Assembly: GCA_040954595.2 (NCBI GenBank)
Contig: CM082580.2
Coordinates: 558,001-622,000, forward strand
DNA length: 64,000 nucleotides
Direction: 5' to 3'
Source: Balanoglossus misakiensis
Lineage: Eukaryota; Hemichordata
Below the pieces are notes generated by a model, which was not told the DNA's origin, did not search any database, and worked only from the letters and a program-made list of their open reading frames with translations. Positions 47,561 to 62,327 of this stretch are shown here, one piece after another. The position numbers and the translations under genes were made by a program. Within the stretch, counting starts at the first letter, position 1; each line of letters starts with the position of its first letter.

Positions 47561-50500
47561 GACAAAATTTTGAGATTTTGCAAATTCGAAAATTTGTACT
47601 TTTTTGATGATTTTCACCCATGTTTTTTTTCAAAAATCAACGAACCCATGATTTTTTTTCAAAAATCGACAAAATTTTGAGATTTTGCAAAGTCGAAAAT
47701 TTGTCATTTTTTGATGATTTTCACCCATGATTTTTCTCAAAAATCGACGAAATTTTGAGATTTTGCAAAGTCGAAAATTTGTCATTTTTTGATGATTTTC
47801 ACCCATGATTTTTTTTCAAAAATCGACGAAATTTTGAGATTTTGCAAAGTCGAAAATTTGTCATTTATTAATGATTTTTCACCCATGATTTTTTTTCAAA
47901 AATCGACAAAATTTTGAGATTTTGCAAAGTCGAAAATTTGTCATTTTTTGATGATTTTCACCCATGATTTTTTTCAAAAATCGACGAAATTTTGAGATTT
48001 AGCAAAGACGAAAATTTGTCATTTTTTGATGATTTTGACCCATGATTTTTTTTCAAAAATGTACGAAATTTTGAGATTTTGCAAAGTCGAAAATTTGTAA
48101 TTTTTTGATGATTTTCACCAATGTTTTTTTTTAAAAATCAACGAACCCATGATTTTTTTCAAAAATTGACACCAATGTTTTTTTTTAAAAATCAACGAAC
48201 TCATGATTTTTTTAAAAAATTGACAACATTTTGAGATTTTGCAAAGTCGAAAATTTGTCATTTTTTGATGATTTTCACCATGATTGTTTTTTTCAAAAAT
48301 CGACAAAATTTTTAGATTTTGCAAAGTCGAAAATTTGTAATTTTTTGATGATTTTTACCCATGATTTTTTTTTTCAAAAATCGACGAAATTTTGAGATTT
48401 TGCAAAGACGAAAATTTGCAATTTTTTGATGATTTTCACCCATGACTTTTTTTCAAAAATTTACGAAATTTTGAGATTTTGCAAAGTCGAAAATTTGTCA
48501 TTTTTTGATGATTTTTTCCCATGATTTTGTTTTTCAAAAATCGACCAAATTTTGGGATTTTGCAAAGACGAAAATTTGTCATTTTTTGATGATTTTCACC
48601 CATGATTTTTTTCAAAAATCGACGAAATTTGAGATTTTGCAAAGTCGAAAATTTGTCATTTTTTGATGATTTTCACCCATGTTTTTTTTCAAAAATCTAC
48701 GAAATTTTGAGATTTTGCAAAGTCGAAAATTTGTCATTTTTTGATGATTTTCACCCATGATTTTTTTCAAAAATCGACAAAATTTTTAGATTTTGCAAAG
48801 TCGAAAATTTGTAATTTTTTGATGATTTTTACCCATGATTTTTTTTTTTCAAAAATCGACGAAATTTTGAGATTTTGCAAAGACGAAAATTTGTAATTTT
48901 TTGATGATTTTCACCCATGACTTTTTTTCAAAAATTTACGAAATTTTGAGATTTTGCAAAGTCGAAAATTTGTCATTTTTTGATGATTTTCACCCATGAT
49001 TTTTCTCAAAAATCGACGAAATTTTGAGATTTTGCAAAGTCGAAAATTTGTAATTTTTTGATGATTTTCACCCATGATTTTTTTTCAAAAATCAACGAAC
49101 CCATGATTTTTTTTCAAAAATCGACAAAATTTTGAGATTTTGCAAAGTCGAAAATTTGTCATTTTTTGATGATTTTCACCCATGATTTTTCTCAAAAATC
49201 GACGAAATTTTGAGATTTTGCAAAGTCGAAAATTTGTAATTTTTTGATGATTTTCACCCATGATTTTTTTTCAAAAATCGACGAAATTTTGAGATTTTGC
49301 AATGTCGAAAATTTATCATTTATTAATGATTTTCACCCATGATTTTTTTTCAAAAATCGACAAATTTTTGAGATTTTGCAAAGTCGAAAATTTGTAATTT
49401 TTTGATGATTTTCACCCATGTTTTTTTTCAAAATTGAACGAACCCATGATTTTTTTCAAAAATCGACGAAATTTTGAGATTTTGCAAAGTCGAAAATTTG
49501 TCATTTTTTGATGATTTTCACCCATGATTTTTTTCAAAAATCGACGAAATTTTGAGATTTTGCAAAGTCGAAAATGTGTCATTTTTTGATGATTTTCACC
49601 CATGATTTTTTTCAAAAATCGACAAAATTTTGAGATTTTGCAAATTCGAAAATTTGTAATTTTTTGATGATTTTCACCCATGTTTTTTTTCAAAAATCAA
49701 CGAACCCATGATTTTTTTTCAAAAATCGACAAAATTTTGAGATTTTGCAAAGTCGAAAATTTGTCATTTTTTGATGATTTTCACCCATGATTTTTCTCAA
49801 AAATCGACGAAATTTTGAGATTTTGCAAAGTCGAAAATTTGTAATTTTTTGATGATTTTCACCCATGATTTTTTTTCAAAAATCGACGAAATTTTGAGAT
49901 TTTGCAAAGTCGAAAATTTGTCATTTATTAATGATTTTCACCCATGATTTTTTTTCAAAAATCGACAAAATTTTGAGATTTTGCAAAGTCGAAAATTTGT
50001 AATTTTTTGATGATTTTCACCCATGTTTTTTTTCAAAATTGAACGAACCCATGATTTTTTTCAAAATCGACGAAATTTTGAGATTTTGCAAAGTCGAAAA
50101 TTTGTCATTTTTTGATGATTTTCACCCGTTTTTTTTTTCAAAAATCGACGAAATTTTGAGATTTTGCAAAGTCGAAAATTTGTCATTTATTAATGATTTT
50201 CACCCATGATTTTTTTTCAAAAATCGACAAATTTTTGAGATTTTGCAAAGTCGAAAATTTGTAATTTTTTGATGATTTTCACCCATGTTTTTTTTCAAAA
50301 TTGAACGAACCCATGATTTTTTTCAAAAATCGACGAAATTTTGAGATTTTGCAAAGTCGAAAATTTGTCATTTTTTGATGATTTTCACCCATGATTTTTT
50401 TTCAAAAATCGACAAAATTTTGAGATTTTGCAAAGTCAAAAATTTGTAATTTTTTGATGATTTTTACCCATGATTTTTTTTTTCAAAAATCGACGAAATT

Positions 50501-53500
50501 TTGAGATTTTGCAAATTCGAAAATTTGTAATTTTTTGATGATTTTCACCCTTTTTTTTTCAAAAATCAACGAACCCATGATTTTTTTTCAAAAATCTACG
50601 AAATTTTGAGATTTTGCAAAGTCGAAAATTTGTCATTTTTTGATGATTTTCACCCATGATTTTTTTCAAAAATCGACAAAATTTTTAGATTTTGCAAAGT
50701 CGAAAATTTGTAATTTTTTGATGATTTTTACCCATGATTTTTTTTTTCAAAAATCGACGAAATTTTGAGATTTTGCAAAGACGAAAATTTGTAATTTTTT
50801 GATGATTTTCACCCATATTTTTTTTCAAAATTGAACGAACCCATGATTTTTTTCAAAAATCGACGAAATTTTGAGATTTTGCAAAGTCGAAAATTTGTCA
50901 TTTTTTGATGATTTTCACCCATGATTTTTTTCAAAAATCGACGAAATTTTGAGATTTTGCAAAGTCGAAAATTTGTCATTTTTTGATGATTTTCACCCAT
51001 GTCTTTTTTCAAAAATCGAAAAAATTTTGAGATTTTGCAAAGTCGAAAATTTGTCATTTTTTGATGATTTTCACCCATGATTTTCTTCAAAAATTGACGA
51101 AATTTTGAGATTTTGCAAAGTCGAAAATTTGTCATTTTTTGATGATTTTTCACCCATGATTTTTTTTCAAAAATCGACGAAATTTTGAGATTTTGCAGTC
51201 GAAAATTTGTCATTTTTTGATGATTTTCACCCATGATTTTTTCAAAAATCGACGAAATTATGAGATTTTGCAAAGTCGAAAATTTGTCATTTTTTGATGA
51301 TTTTCACCCATGTTTTTTTTAAAAAAATCGACGTACCTATGATTTTTTTCAAAATCGACGAAATTTTGTGATTTTGCAAAGTCGAAAATTTTGTCATTTT
51401 TTGATGATTTTTAACCATGATTTTTTTTCAAAAATCGACGAAATTTTGAGATTTTGCAAAGTCGAAAATTTTGTCATTTTTTGATGATTTTCACCCATGA
51501 TTTTTTTCAAAAATCGACGAAATTTTGAGATTTTGCAAAGTCGAAAATGTGTCATTTTTTGATGATTTTCACCCATGTTTTTTTTTAAAAATCGACGAAC
51601 CTATGATTTTTTTCAAAATCGAAAAAATTTTGAGATTTTGCAAAGTCGAAAATTTGTCATTTTTTGATTATTTTCACCCATGATTTTCTTCAAAAATCGA
51701 CGAAATGTTGAGATTTTTCAAAGTCGAAAAATTGTCATTTTTTGATGATTTTCACCCATGATTTTTTTCAAAAATCGACGAAATGTTGAGATTTTGCAAA
51801 GTCGAAAATTTTGTCATTTTTTGATGATTTTCAACCATGATTTTTTTTCAAAAATCGACGAAAATTTGAGATTTTGCAAAGATGAAAATTTGTCATTTTT
51901 GATGATTTTTACCCATAATTTTTTTTCAGAAATGGACGAAATTTTGAGATTTTGCAAAGTCGAAAATGTGTCATTTTTTGATGATTTTCACCCATGATTT
52001 TTTCAAAAATTGACTAAATTTTGAGATTTTGCAAAGTCGAAAATTTGTCATTTTTTGATGATTTTTCACCCATGATTTTTTTTCAAAAATCGACGAAATT
52101 TTGAGATTTTGCAGTCGAAAATTTGTCATTTTTTGATGATTTTCACCCATGATTTTTTCAAAAATCGACGAAATTTTGAGATTTTGCAAAGTCGAAAATT
52201 TGTCATTTTTTGATGATTTTCACCCATGTTTTTTTTTAAAAAATCGACGTACCTATGATTTTTTTCAAAATCGACGAAAATTTGAGATTTTGCAAAGATG
52301 AAAATTTGTCATTTTTGATGATTTTTACCCATAATTTTTTTTCAGAAATGGACGAAATTTTGAGATTTTGCAAAGACGAAAATTTGTCATTTTTTGATGA
52401 TTTTCACCCATGATTTTTTTTCAAAAATCGACGAAATTTTGAGATTTTGCAAAGTCGAAAATGTGTCATTTTTTGATGATTTTTACCCATGATTTTTTTT
52501 CAAAAATGGACGAAATTTTGAGATTTTGCAAAGTCGAAAATTTGTTATTTTTTGATGATTTTCACCCATGTCTTTTTTTAAAAATCGACGAAATTTTGAG
52601 ATTTTGCAAAGAGGAAAATTTGTCATTTTTTTCATGATTTTCCCCCATGATTTTTTTCAAAAATCGACGAAATTTTGAGATTTTGCAAAGTCGAAAATTT
52701 GTCATTTTTTGATGATTTTTCACCCATGATTTTTTTTCAAAAATCGACGAAATTTTGAGATTTTGCAGTCGAAAATTTGGCATTTTTTGATGATTTTCAC
52801 CCATGATTTTTTCAAAAATCGACGAAATTTTGAGATTTTGCAAAGTCGAAAATGTGTCATTTTTTGATGATTTTCACCCGGTTTTTTTCAAAATTTGTCA
52901 TTTTTTGATGATTTTCACCCATGATTTTTTTTCAAAAATCGACGAAATTTTGAGATTTTGCAAAGTCGAAAATGTGTCATTTTTTGATGATTTTCCCCCA
53001 TGATTTTTTTCAAAAATCGACGAAATTTTGAGATTTTGCAAAGTTGAAAATTTTTCAAAAATCGACGAAATTTATAGATTTTGCAAAGAGGAAAATTTGT
53101 CATTTTTTGATGATTTTCACCCATGATTTTTTTCAAAATTGATGAAATTTTGAGTTTTTGCAGTCGAAAATTTGTCATTTTTTGATGATTTTCACCCATA
53201 TTATTTTTCAAAAACCGACGAAATTTTGAGATTTTGCAAACATGAAAATTTGTCATTTTTTGATGATTTTCACCCATGATTTTTTCAAAAATTGACTAAA
53301 TTTTGAGATTTTGCAAAGTCGAAAATTTGTCATTTTTTGATGATTTTTCACCCATGATTTTTTTTCAAAAATCGACGAAATTTTGAGATTTTGCAGTCGA
53401 AAATTTGTCATTTTTTGATGATTTTCACCCATGATTTTTTCAAAAATCGACGAAATTTTGAGATTTTGCAAAGTCGAAAATTTGTCATTTTTTGATGATT

Positions 53501-55420
53501 TTCACCCATGTCTTTTTTCAAAAATCGAAAAAATTTTGAGATTTTGCAAAGTCGAAAATTTGTCATTTTTTGATGATTTTCACCCATGATTTTCTTCAAA
53601 AATGGACGAAATTTTGAGATTTTGCAAAGTCGAAAATTTGTCATTTTTTGATGATTTTTCACCCATGATTTTTTTTCAAAAATCGACGAAATTTTGAGAT
53701 TTTGCAGTCGAAAATTTGTCATTTTTTGATGATTTTCACCCATGATTTTTTCAAAAATCGACGAAATTTTGAGATTTTGCAAAGTCGAAAATTTGTCATT
53801 TTTTGATGATTTTCACCCATGTTTTTTTTAAAAAAATCGACGTACCTATGATTTTTTTCAAAATCGACGAAATTTTGTGATTTTGCAAAGTCGAAAATTT
53901 TGTCATTTTTTGATGATTTTTAACCATGATTTTTTTTCAAAAATCGACGAAATTTTGAGATTTTGCAAAGTCGAAAATTTTGTCATTTTTTGATGATTTT
54001 CACCCATGATTTTTTTCAAAAATCGACGAAAATTTGAGATTTTGCAAAGATGAAAATTTGTCATTTTTGATGATTTTTACCCATAATTTTTTTTCAGAAA
54101 TGGACGAAATTTTGAGATTTTGCAAAGTCGAAAATGTGTCATTTTTTGATGATTTTCACCCGTTTTTTTTTCAAAATTTGTCATTTTTTCATGATTTTCA
54201 CCCATGATTTTTTTCAAAAATCGACGAAATTTTGAGATTTTGCAAAGTCGAAAATTTGTCATTTTTTGATGATTTTCACCCATGATTTTTTTCAAAAATC
54301 GACGAAATTTTGAGATTTTGCAAAGTCGAAAATTTGTCATTTTTTGATGATTTTCACCCATGTTTTTTTTAAAAAAATCGACGTACCTATGATTTTTTTC
54401 AAAATCGACGAAAATTTGAGATTTTGCAAAGATGAAAATTTGTCATTTTTGATGATTTTTACCCATAATTTTTTTTCAGAAATGGACGAAATTTTGAGAT
54501 TTTGCAAAGACGAAAATTTGTCATTTTTTGATGATTTTCACCCATGATTTTTTGTCAAAAATCGACGAAATTTTGAGATTTTGCAAAGTCGAAAATGTGT
54601 CATTTTTTGATGATTTTTACCCATGATTTTTTTCAAAAATCGATGAAATTTTGAGATTTTGCAGTAAAAAAATTGTCATTTTTTGATGATTTTCAACCAT
54701 GATTTTTTTTCAAAATTGACGAAATTTTGAGATTTTGCAGTCGAAAATTTGTCATTTTTTGATCATTTTCCCCCATGATTTTTTTCAAAAATCGACGAAA
54801 TTTTCAGATTTTGCAAAGTCGAAAATTTGTCATTTTTTCATGATTTTCACCCATGATTTTTTCAAAAATCGACGAAATTTTGAGATTTTGCAGTCGAAAA
54901 TTTGTAATTTTTTGATGATTTTCCCCCATGATTTTTTTCAAAAAACGACGAAATTTTGAGATTTTGCAAAGTCGAAAATTTGTCATTTTTTGATGATTTT
55001 CACCCATGATTTTCTTCAAAAATCGACGAAATTTTGAGATTTTGCAAAGTCGAAAATTTGTCATTTTTTGATTATTTTCACCCATGATTTTTTTCAAAAA
55101 TCGACGAAATTTTGAGATTTTGCGAAGTCGAAAATTTGTCATTTTTTGATGATTTTCACCCATGATTTTTTTCAAAAATCGACGAAATGTTGAGATTTTG
55201 CAAAGTCGAAAAATTGTCATTTTTTGATGATTTTCACCCATGATTTTTTTCAAAAATCGACGAAATGTTGAGATTTTGCAAAGTCGAAAATTTTGTCATT
55301 TTTTGATGATTTTCAACCATGATTTTTTTTCAAAAATCGACGAAAATTTGAGATTTTGCAAAGATGAAAATTTGTCATTTTTGATGATTTTTACCCATAA
55401 TTTTTTTTCAAAAATGGACG
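47560..55420. repeat. Satellite, heterogeneous segment with truncated monomers
   Basis: Monomers of the gtaatttttt class give way near 50800 to units of the gtcattttttg class, cccatgtcttttttcaaaaa units and gattttgcagtcgaaaa units (4 bp shorter). Truncated ~40 bp units lacking the middle of the monomer occur near 52877 and 54161. Local repeats include 51971-52189 versus 53253-53471 (shift 1,282). Confidence 0.88.
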
Positions 55421-58400
55421 AAATTTTGAGATTTTGCAAAGACGAAAATTTGTCATTTTTTGATGATTTTCACCCATGATTTTTTTTCAAAAATCGACGA
55501 AATTTTAAGATTTTGCAAAGAGGAAAATTTGTCATTTTTTCATGATTTTCCCCCATGATTTTTTTCAAAAATCGACGAAATTTTGAGATTTTGCAAAGTC
55601 GAAAATTTTGTCATTTTTTGATGATTTTCAAACATGATTTTTTTTCAAAAATCGACGAAAATTTGAGATTTTGCAAAGATGAAAATTTGTCATTTTTGAT
55701 GATTTTTACCCATAATTTTTTTTCAGAAATGGACGAAATTTTGAGATTTTGCAAAGACGAAAATTTGTCATTTTTTGATGATTTTCACCCATGATTTTTT
55801 TTCAAAAATCGACGAAATTTTGAGATTTTGCAAAGTCGAAAATGTGTCATTTTTTGATGATTTTTACCCATGATTTTTTTTCAAAAATGGACGAAATTTT
55901 GAGATTTTGCAAAGTCGAAAATTTGTTATTTTTTGATGATTTTCACCCATGTCTTTTTTTAAAAATCGACGAAATTTTGAGATTTTGCAAAGAGGAAAAT
56001 TTGTCATTTTTTTCATGATTTTCCCCCATGATTTTTTTCAAAAATCGACGAAATTTTGAGATTTTGCAAAGTCGAAAATTTGTCATTTTTTGATAATTTT
56101 CACCCATGTCTTTTTTCAAAAATCGAAAAAATTTTGAGATTTTGCAAAGTCGAAAATTTGTCATTTTTTGATGATTTTCACCCATGATTTTCTTCAAAAA
56201 TTGACGAAATTTTGAGATTTTGCAAAGTCGAAAATTTGTCATTTTTTGATGATTTTCACCTATGATTTTTTTCAAAAATCAACAAAATTTTGAGATTTTG
56301 CAAAGTCGAAAATTTGTCATTTTTTTGATGATTTTCACCCATGATTTTTTTCAAAAATCGACGAAATTTTGAGATTTTGCAAAGAGGAAAATTTGTCATT
56401 TTTTTCATGATTTTCCCCCATGATTTTTTTCAAAAATCGACGAAATTTTGAGATTTTGCAAAGTCGAAAATTTGTCATTTTTTGATGATTTTCACCCATG
56501 TCTTTTTTCAAAAATCGAAAAAATTTTGAGGTTTTGCAAAGTCGAAAATTTGTCATTTTTTGATGATTTTCACCCATGATTTTCTTCAAAAATCGACGAA
56601 ATGTTGAGATTTCGCAAAGTCGAAAAATTGTCATTTTTTGATGATTTTCACCCATGATTTTTTTCAAAAATCGACGAAATGTTGAGATTTTGCAAAGTCG
56701 AAAATTTTGTCATTTTTTGATGATTTTCAACCATGATTTTTTTTCAAAAATCGACGAAAATTTGAGATTTTGCAAAGATGAAAATTTGTCATTTTTGATG
56801 ATTTTTACCCATAATTTTTTTTCAGAAATGGACGAAATTTTGAGATTTTGCAAAGTCGAAAATGGACGAAATTTTGAGATTTTGCAAAGACGAAAATTTG
56901 TCATTTTTTGATGATTTTCACCCATGATTTTTTCAAAAATTGACGAAATTTTGAGATTTTGCAAAGTCGAAAATTTGTCATTTTTTGATGATTTTCACAC
57001 ATGATTTTTTTCAAAAATCGACGAAATTGTGAGATTTTGCAAAGACGAAAATTTGTCATTTTTTGATGATTTTTACCCATGATTTTTTTTCAAAAATGGA
57101 CGAAATTTTGAGATTTTGCAAAGTCGAAAATTTGTTATTTTTTGATGATTTTCACCCATGTCTTTTTTTAAAAATCGACGAAATTTTGAGATTTTGCAGA
57201 GGAAAATTTGTCATTTTTTCATGATTTTCCCCCATGATTTTTTTAAAAAATCGACGAAATTTTGAGATTTTGCAAAGTCGACGAAAATGTGTCATTTTTT
57301 GATGATTTTCACCCGTTTTTTTTTCAAAATTTGTCATTTTTTCATGATTTTCACCCATGATTTTTTTTCAAAAATCGACGAAATTTTGAGATTTTGCAAA
57401 GTCGTAAATGTGTCATTTTTTGATGATTTTCACCAGTTTTTTTTTTTCAAAATTTGTCATTTTTTGATGATTTTCACACATGATTTTTTTCAAAAAACGA
57501 CGAAATTTTGAGATTTTGCAAAGAGGAAAATTTGTCATTTTTTCATGATTTTCACCCATGATTTTTTTCAAAAATCGACGAAATTTTGAGATTTTGCAAA
57601 GAGGAAAATTTGTCATTTTTTCATGATTTTCCCCCATGATTTTTTTTCAAAAATCGACGAAAATTTGAGATTTTGCAAAGACGAAAATTTGTCATTTTTG
57701 ATGATTTTTACCCATGATTTTTTTTCAAAAATGGACGAAATTTTGAGATTTTGCAAAGACGAAAATTTGTCATTTTTTGATGATTTTCACCAATGATTTT
57801 TTTTCAAAAAACGACGAAATTTTGAGATTTTGCAGAGGAAAATGTGTCATTTTTTGATGATTTTCACCCATGTTTTTTTTTTAAAAATCGACGAACCTAT
57901 GATTTTTTTCAAAATCGACGAAATTTTGTGATTTTACAAAGTCGAAAATTTTGTCATTTTTTGATGATTTTCAACCATGATTTTTTTTCAAAAATCGACG
58001 AAAATTTGAGATTTTGCAAAGACGAAAATTTGTCATTTTTGATGATTTTTACCCATGATTTTTTTTCAAAAATGGACGAAATTTTGAGATTTTGCAAAGA
58101 CGAAAATTTGTCATTTTTTTGATGATTTTCACCCATGATTTTTTTTCAAAAATCGACGAAATTTTGAGATTTTGCAGAGAGGAAAATTTGTCATTTTTTC
58201 ATGATTTTCCCCCATGATTTTTTTCAAAAATCGACGAAATTTTGAGATTTTGCAAAGTCGAAAATTTGTCATTTTTTGATGATTTTCACCCATGATTTTT
58301 TTCAAAAATTGACGAAATGTTGAGATTTTGCAAAGTCGAAAATTTGTCATTTTTTGATGATTTTCACCCATGATTTTTTTCAAAAATGGACGAAATTTTG

Positions 58401-61400
58401 AGATTTTGCAAAGACGAAAATTTGTCATTTTTTGATGATTTTCACCCATGATTTTTTTTCAAAAATCGACGAAATTTTAAGATTTTGCAAAGAGGAAAAT
58501 TTGTCATTTTTTCATGATTTTCCCCCATGATTTTTTTCAAAAATCGACGAAATTTTGAGATTTTGCAAAGTCGAAAATTTTGTCATTTTTTGATGATTTT
58601 CAACCATGATTTTTTTTTCAAAAATCGACGAAAATTTGAGATTTTGCAAAGATGAAAATTTGTCATTTTTGATGATTTTTACCCATAATTTTTTTTCAGA
58701 AATGGACGAAATTTTGAGATTTTGCAAAGACGAAAATTTGTCATTTTTTGATGATTTTCACCCATGATTTTTTTTCAAAAATCGACGAAATTTTGAGATT
58801 TTGCAAAGTCGAAAATGTGTCATTTTTTGATGATTTTTACCCATGATTTTTTTTCAAAAATGGACGAAATTTTGAGATTTTGCAAAGTCGAAAATTTGTT
58901 ATTTTTTGATGATTTTCACCCATGTCTTTTTTTAAAAATCGACGAAATGTTGAGATTTTGCAAAGAGGAAAATTTGTCATTTTTTTCATGATTTTCCCCC
59001 ATGATTTTTTTCAAAAATCGACGAAATTTTGAGATTTTGCAAAGTCGAAAATTTGTCATTTTTTGATGATTTTCACCCATGTCTTTTTTCAAAAATCGAA
59101 AAAATTTTGAGATTTTGCAAAGTCGAAAATTTGTCATTTTTTGATGATTTTCACCCATGATTTTCTTCAAAAATCGACGAAATTTTGAGATTTTGCAAAG
59201 TCGAAAATTTGTCATTTTTTGATGATTTTCACCTATGATTTTTTTCAAAAATCAACAAAATTTTGAGATTTTGCAAAGTCGAAAATTTGTCATTTTTTTG
59301 ATGATTTTCACCCATGATTTTTTTCAAAAATCGACGAAATTTTGAGATTTTGCAAAGAGGAAAATTTGTCATTTTTTTCATGATTTTCCCCCATGATTTT
59401 TTTCAAAAATCGACGAAATTTTGAGATTTTGCAAAGTCGAAAATTTGTCATTTTTTGATGATTTTCACCCATGTCTTTTTTCAAAAATCGAAAAAAATTT
59501 GAGGTTTTGCAAAGTCGAAAATTTGTCATTTTTTGATGATTTTCACCCATGATTTTCTTCAAAAATCGACGAAATGTTGAGATTTCGCAAAGTCGAAAAA
59601 TTGTCATTTTTTGATGATTTTCACCCATGATTTTTTTCAAAAATCGACGAAATGTTGAGATTTTGCAAAGTCGAAAATTTTGTCATTTTTTGATGATTTT
59701 CAACCATGATTTTTTTTCAAAAATCGACGAAAATTTGAGATTTTGCAAAGATGAAAATTTGTCATTTTTGATGATTTTTACCCATAATTTTTTTTCAGAA
59801 ATGGACGAAATTTTGAGATTTTGCAAAGTCGAAAATGGACGAAATTTTGAGATTTTGCAAAGACGAAAATTTGTCATTTTTTGATGATTTTCACCCATGA
59901 TTTTTTCAAAAATTGACGAAATTTTGAGATTTTGCAAAGTCGAAAATTTGTCATTTTTTGATGATTTTCACACATGATTTTTTTCAAAAATCGACGAAAT
60001 TGTGAGATTTTGCAAAGACGAAAATTTGTCATTTTTTGATGATTTTTACCCATGATTTTTTTTCAAAAATGGACGAAATTTTGAGATTTTGCAAAGTCGA
60101 AAATTTGTTATTTTTTGATGATTTTCACCCATGTCTTTTTTTAAAAATCGACGAAATTTTGAGATTTTGCAGAGGAAAATTTGTCATTTTTTCATGATTT
60201 TCCCCCATGATTTTTTTAAAAAATCGACGAAATTTTGAGATTTTGCAAAGTCGACGAAAATGTGTCATTTTTTGATGATTTTCACCCGTTTTTTTTTCAA
60301 AATTTGTCATTTTTTCATGATTTTCACCCATGATTTTTTTTCAAAAATCGACGAAATTTTGAGATTTTGCAAAGTCGTAAATGTGTCATTTTTTGATGAT
60401 TTTCACCAGTTTTTTTTTTTCAAAATTTGTCATTTTTTGATGATTTTCACACATGATTTTTTTCAAAAAACGACGAAATTTTGAGATTTTGCAAAGAGGA
60501 AAATTTGTCATTTTTTCATGATTTTCACCCATGATTTTTTTCAAAAATCGACGAAATTTTGAGATTTTGCAAAGAGGAAAATTTGTCATTTTTTCATGAT
60601 TTTCCCCCATGATTTTTTTTCAAAAATCGACGAAAATTTGAGATTTTGCAAAGACGAAAATTTGTCATTTTTGATGATTTTTACCCATGATTTTTTTTCA
60701 AAAATGGACGAAATTTTGAGATTTTGCAAAGACGAAAATTTGTCATTTTTTGATGATTTTCACCAATGATTTTTTTTCAAAAAACGACGAAATTTTGAGA
60801 TTTTGCAGAGGAAAATGTGTCATTTTTTGATGATTTTCACCCATGTTTTTTTTTTAAAAATCGACGAACCTATGATTTTTTTCAAAATCGACGAAATTTT
60901 GTGATTTTACAAAGTCGAAAATTTTGTCATTTTTTGATGATTTTCAACCATGATTTTTTTTCAAAAATCGACGAAAATTTGAGATTTTGCAAAGACGAAA
61001 ATTTGTCATTTTTGATGATTTTTACCCATGATTTTTTTTCAAAAATGGACGAAATTTTGAGATTTTGCAAAGACGAAAATTTGTCATTTTTTTGATGATT
61101 TTCACCCATGATTTTTTTTCAAAAATCGACGAAATTTTGAGATTTTGCAGAGAGGAAAATTTGTCATTTTTTCATGATTTTCCCCCATGATTTTTTTCAA
61201 AAATCGACGAAATTTTGAGATTTTGCAAAGTCGAAAATTTGTCATTTTTTGATGATTTTCACCCATGATTTTTTTCAAAAATTGACGAAATGTTGAGATT
61301 TTGCAAAGTCGAAAATTTGTCATTTTTTGATGATTTTCACCCATGATTTTTTTCAAAAATGGACGAAATTTTGAGATTTTGCAAAGACGAAAATTTGTCA

Positions 61401-62327
61401 TTTTTTGATGATTTTCACCCATGATTTTTTTTCAAAAATCGACGAAATTTTAAGATTTTGCAAAGAGGAAAATTTGTCATTTTTTCATGATTTTCCCCCA
61501 TGATTTTTTTCAAAAATCGACGAAATTTTGAGATTTTGCAAAGTCGAAAATTTTGTCATTTTTTGATGATTTTCAACCATGATTTTTTTTCAAAAATCGA
61601 CGAAAATTTGAGATTTTGCAAAGATGAAAATTTGTCATTTTTGATGATTTTTACCCATAATTTTTTTTCAGAAATGGACGAAATTTTGAGATTTTGCAAA
61701 GACGAAAATTTGTCATTTTTTGATGATTTTCACCCATGATTTTTTTTCAAAAATCGACGAAATTTTGAGATTTTGCAAAGTCGAAAATGTGTCATTTTTT
61801 GATGATTTTTACCCATGATTTTTTTTCAAAAATGGACGAAATTTTGAGATTTTGCAAAGTCGAAAATTTGTTATTTTTTGATGATTTTCACCCATGTCTT
61901 TTTTTAAAAATCGACGAAATTTTGAGATTTTGCAAAGAGGAAAATTTGTCATTTTTTTCATGATTTTCCCCCATGATTTTTTTCAAAAATCGACGAAATT
62001 TTGAGATTTTGCAAAGTCGAAAATTTGTCATTTTTTGATGATTTTCACCCATGTCTTTTTTCAAAAATCGAAAAAATTTTGAGATTTTGCAAAGTCGAAA
62101 ATTTGTCATTTTTTGATGATTTTCACCCATGATTTTCTTCAAAAATCGACGAAATTTTGAGATTTTGCAAAGTCGAAAATTTGTCATTTTTTGATGATTT
62201 TCACCTATGATTTTTTTCAAAAATCAACAAAATTTTGAGATTTTGCAAAGTCGAAAATTTGTCATTTTTTTGATGATTTTCACCCATGATTTTTTTCAAA
62301 AATCGACGAAATTTTGAGATTTTGCAA
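55420..62327. repeat. 2,973 bp higher-order satellite repeat, about 2.3 copies
   Basis: The blocks near 55555, 58528 and 61500 are near identical (shifts 2,973 and 2,972). They share the gaggaaaatttg, catgattttcccccatg, cgaggttttgc and caccagtttttt variant monomers in the same order. Copy 3 stops being similar near 62327. Confidence 0.93.
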
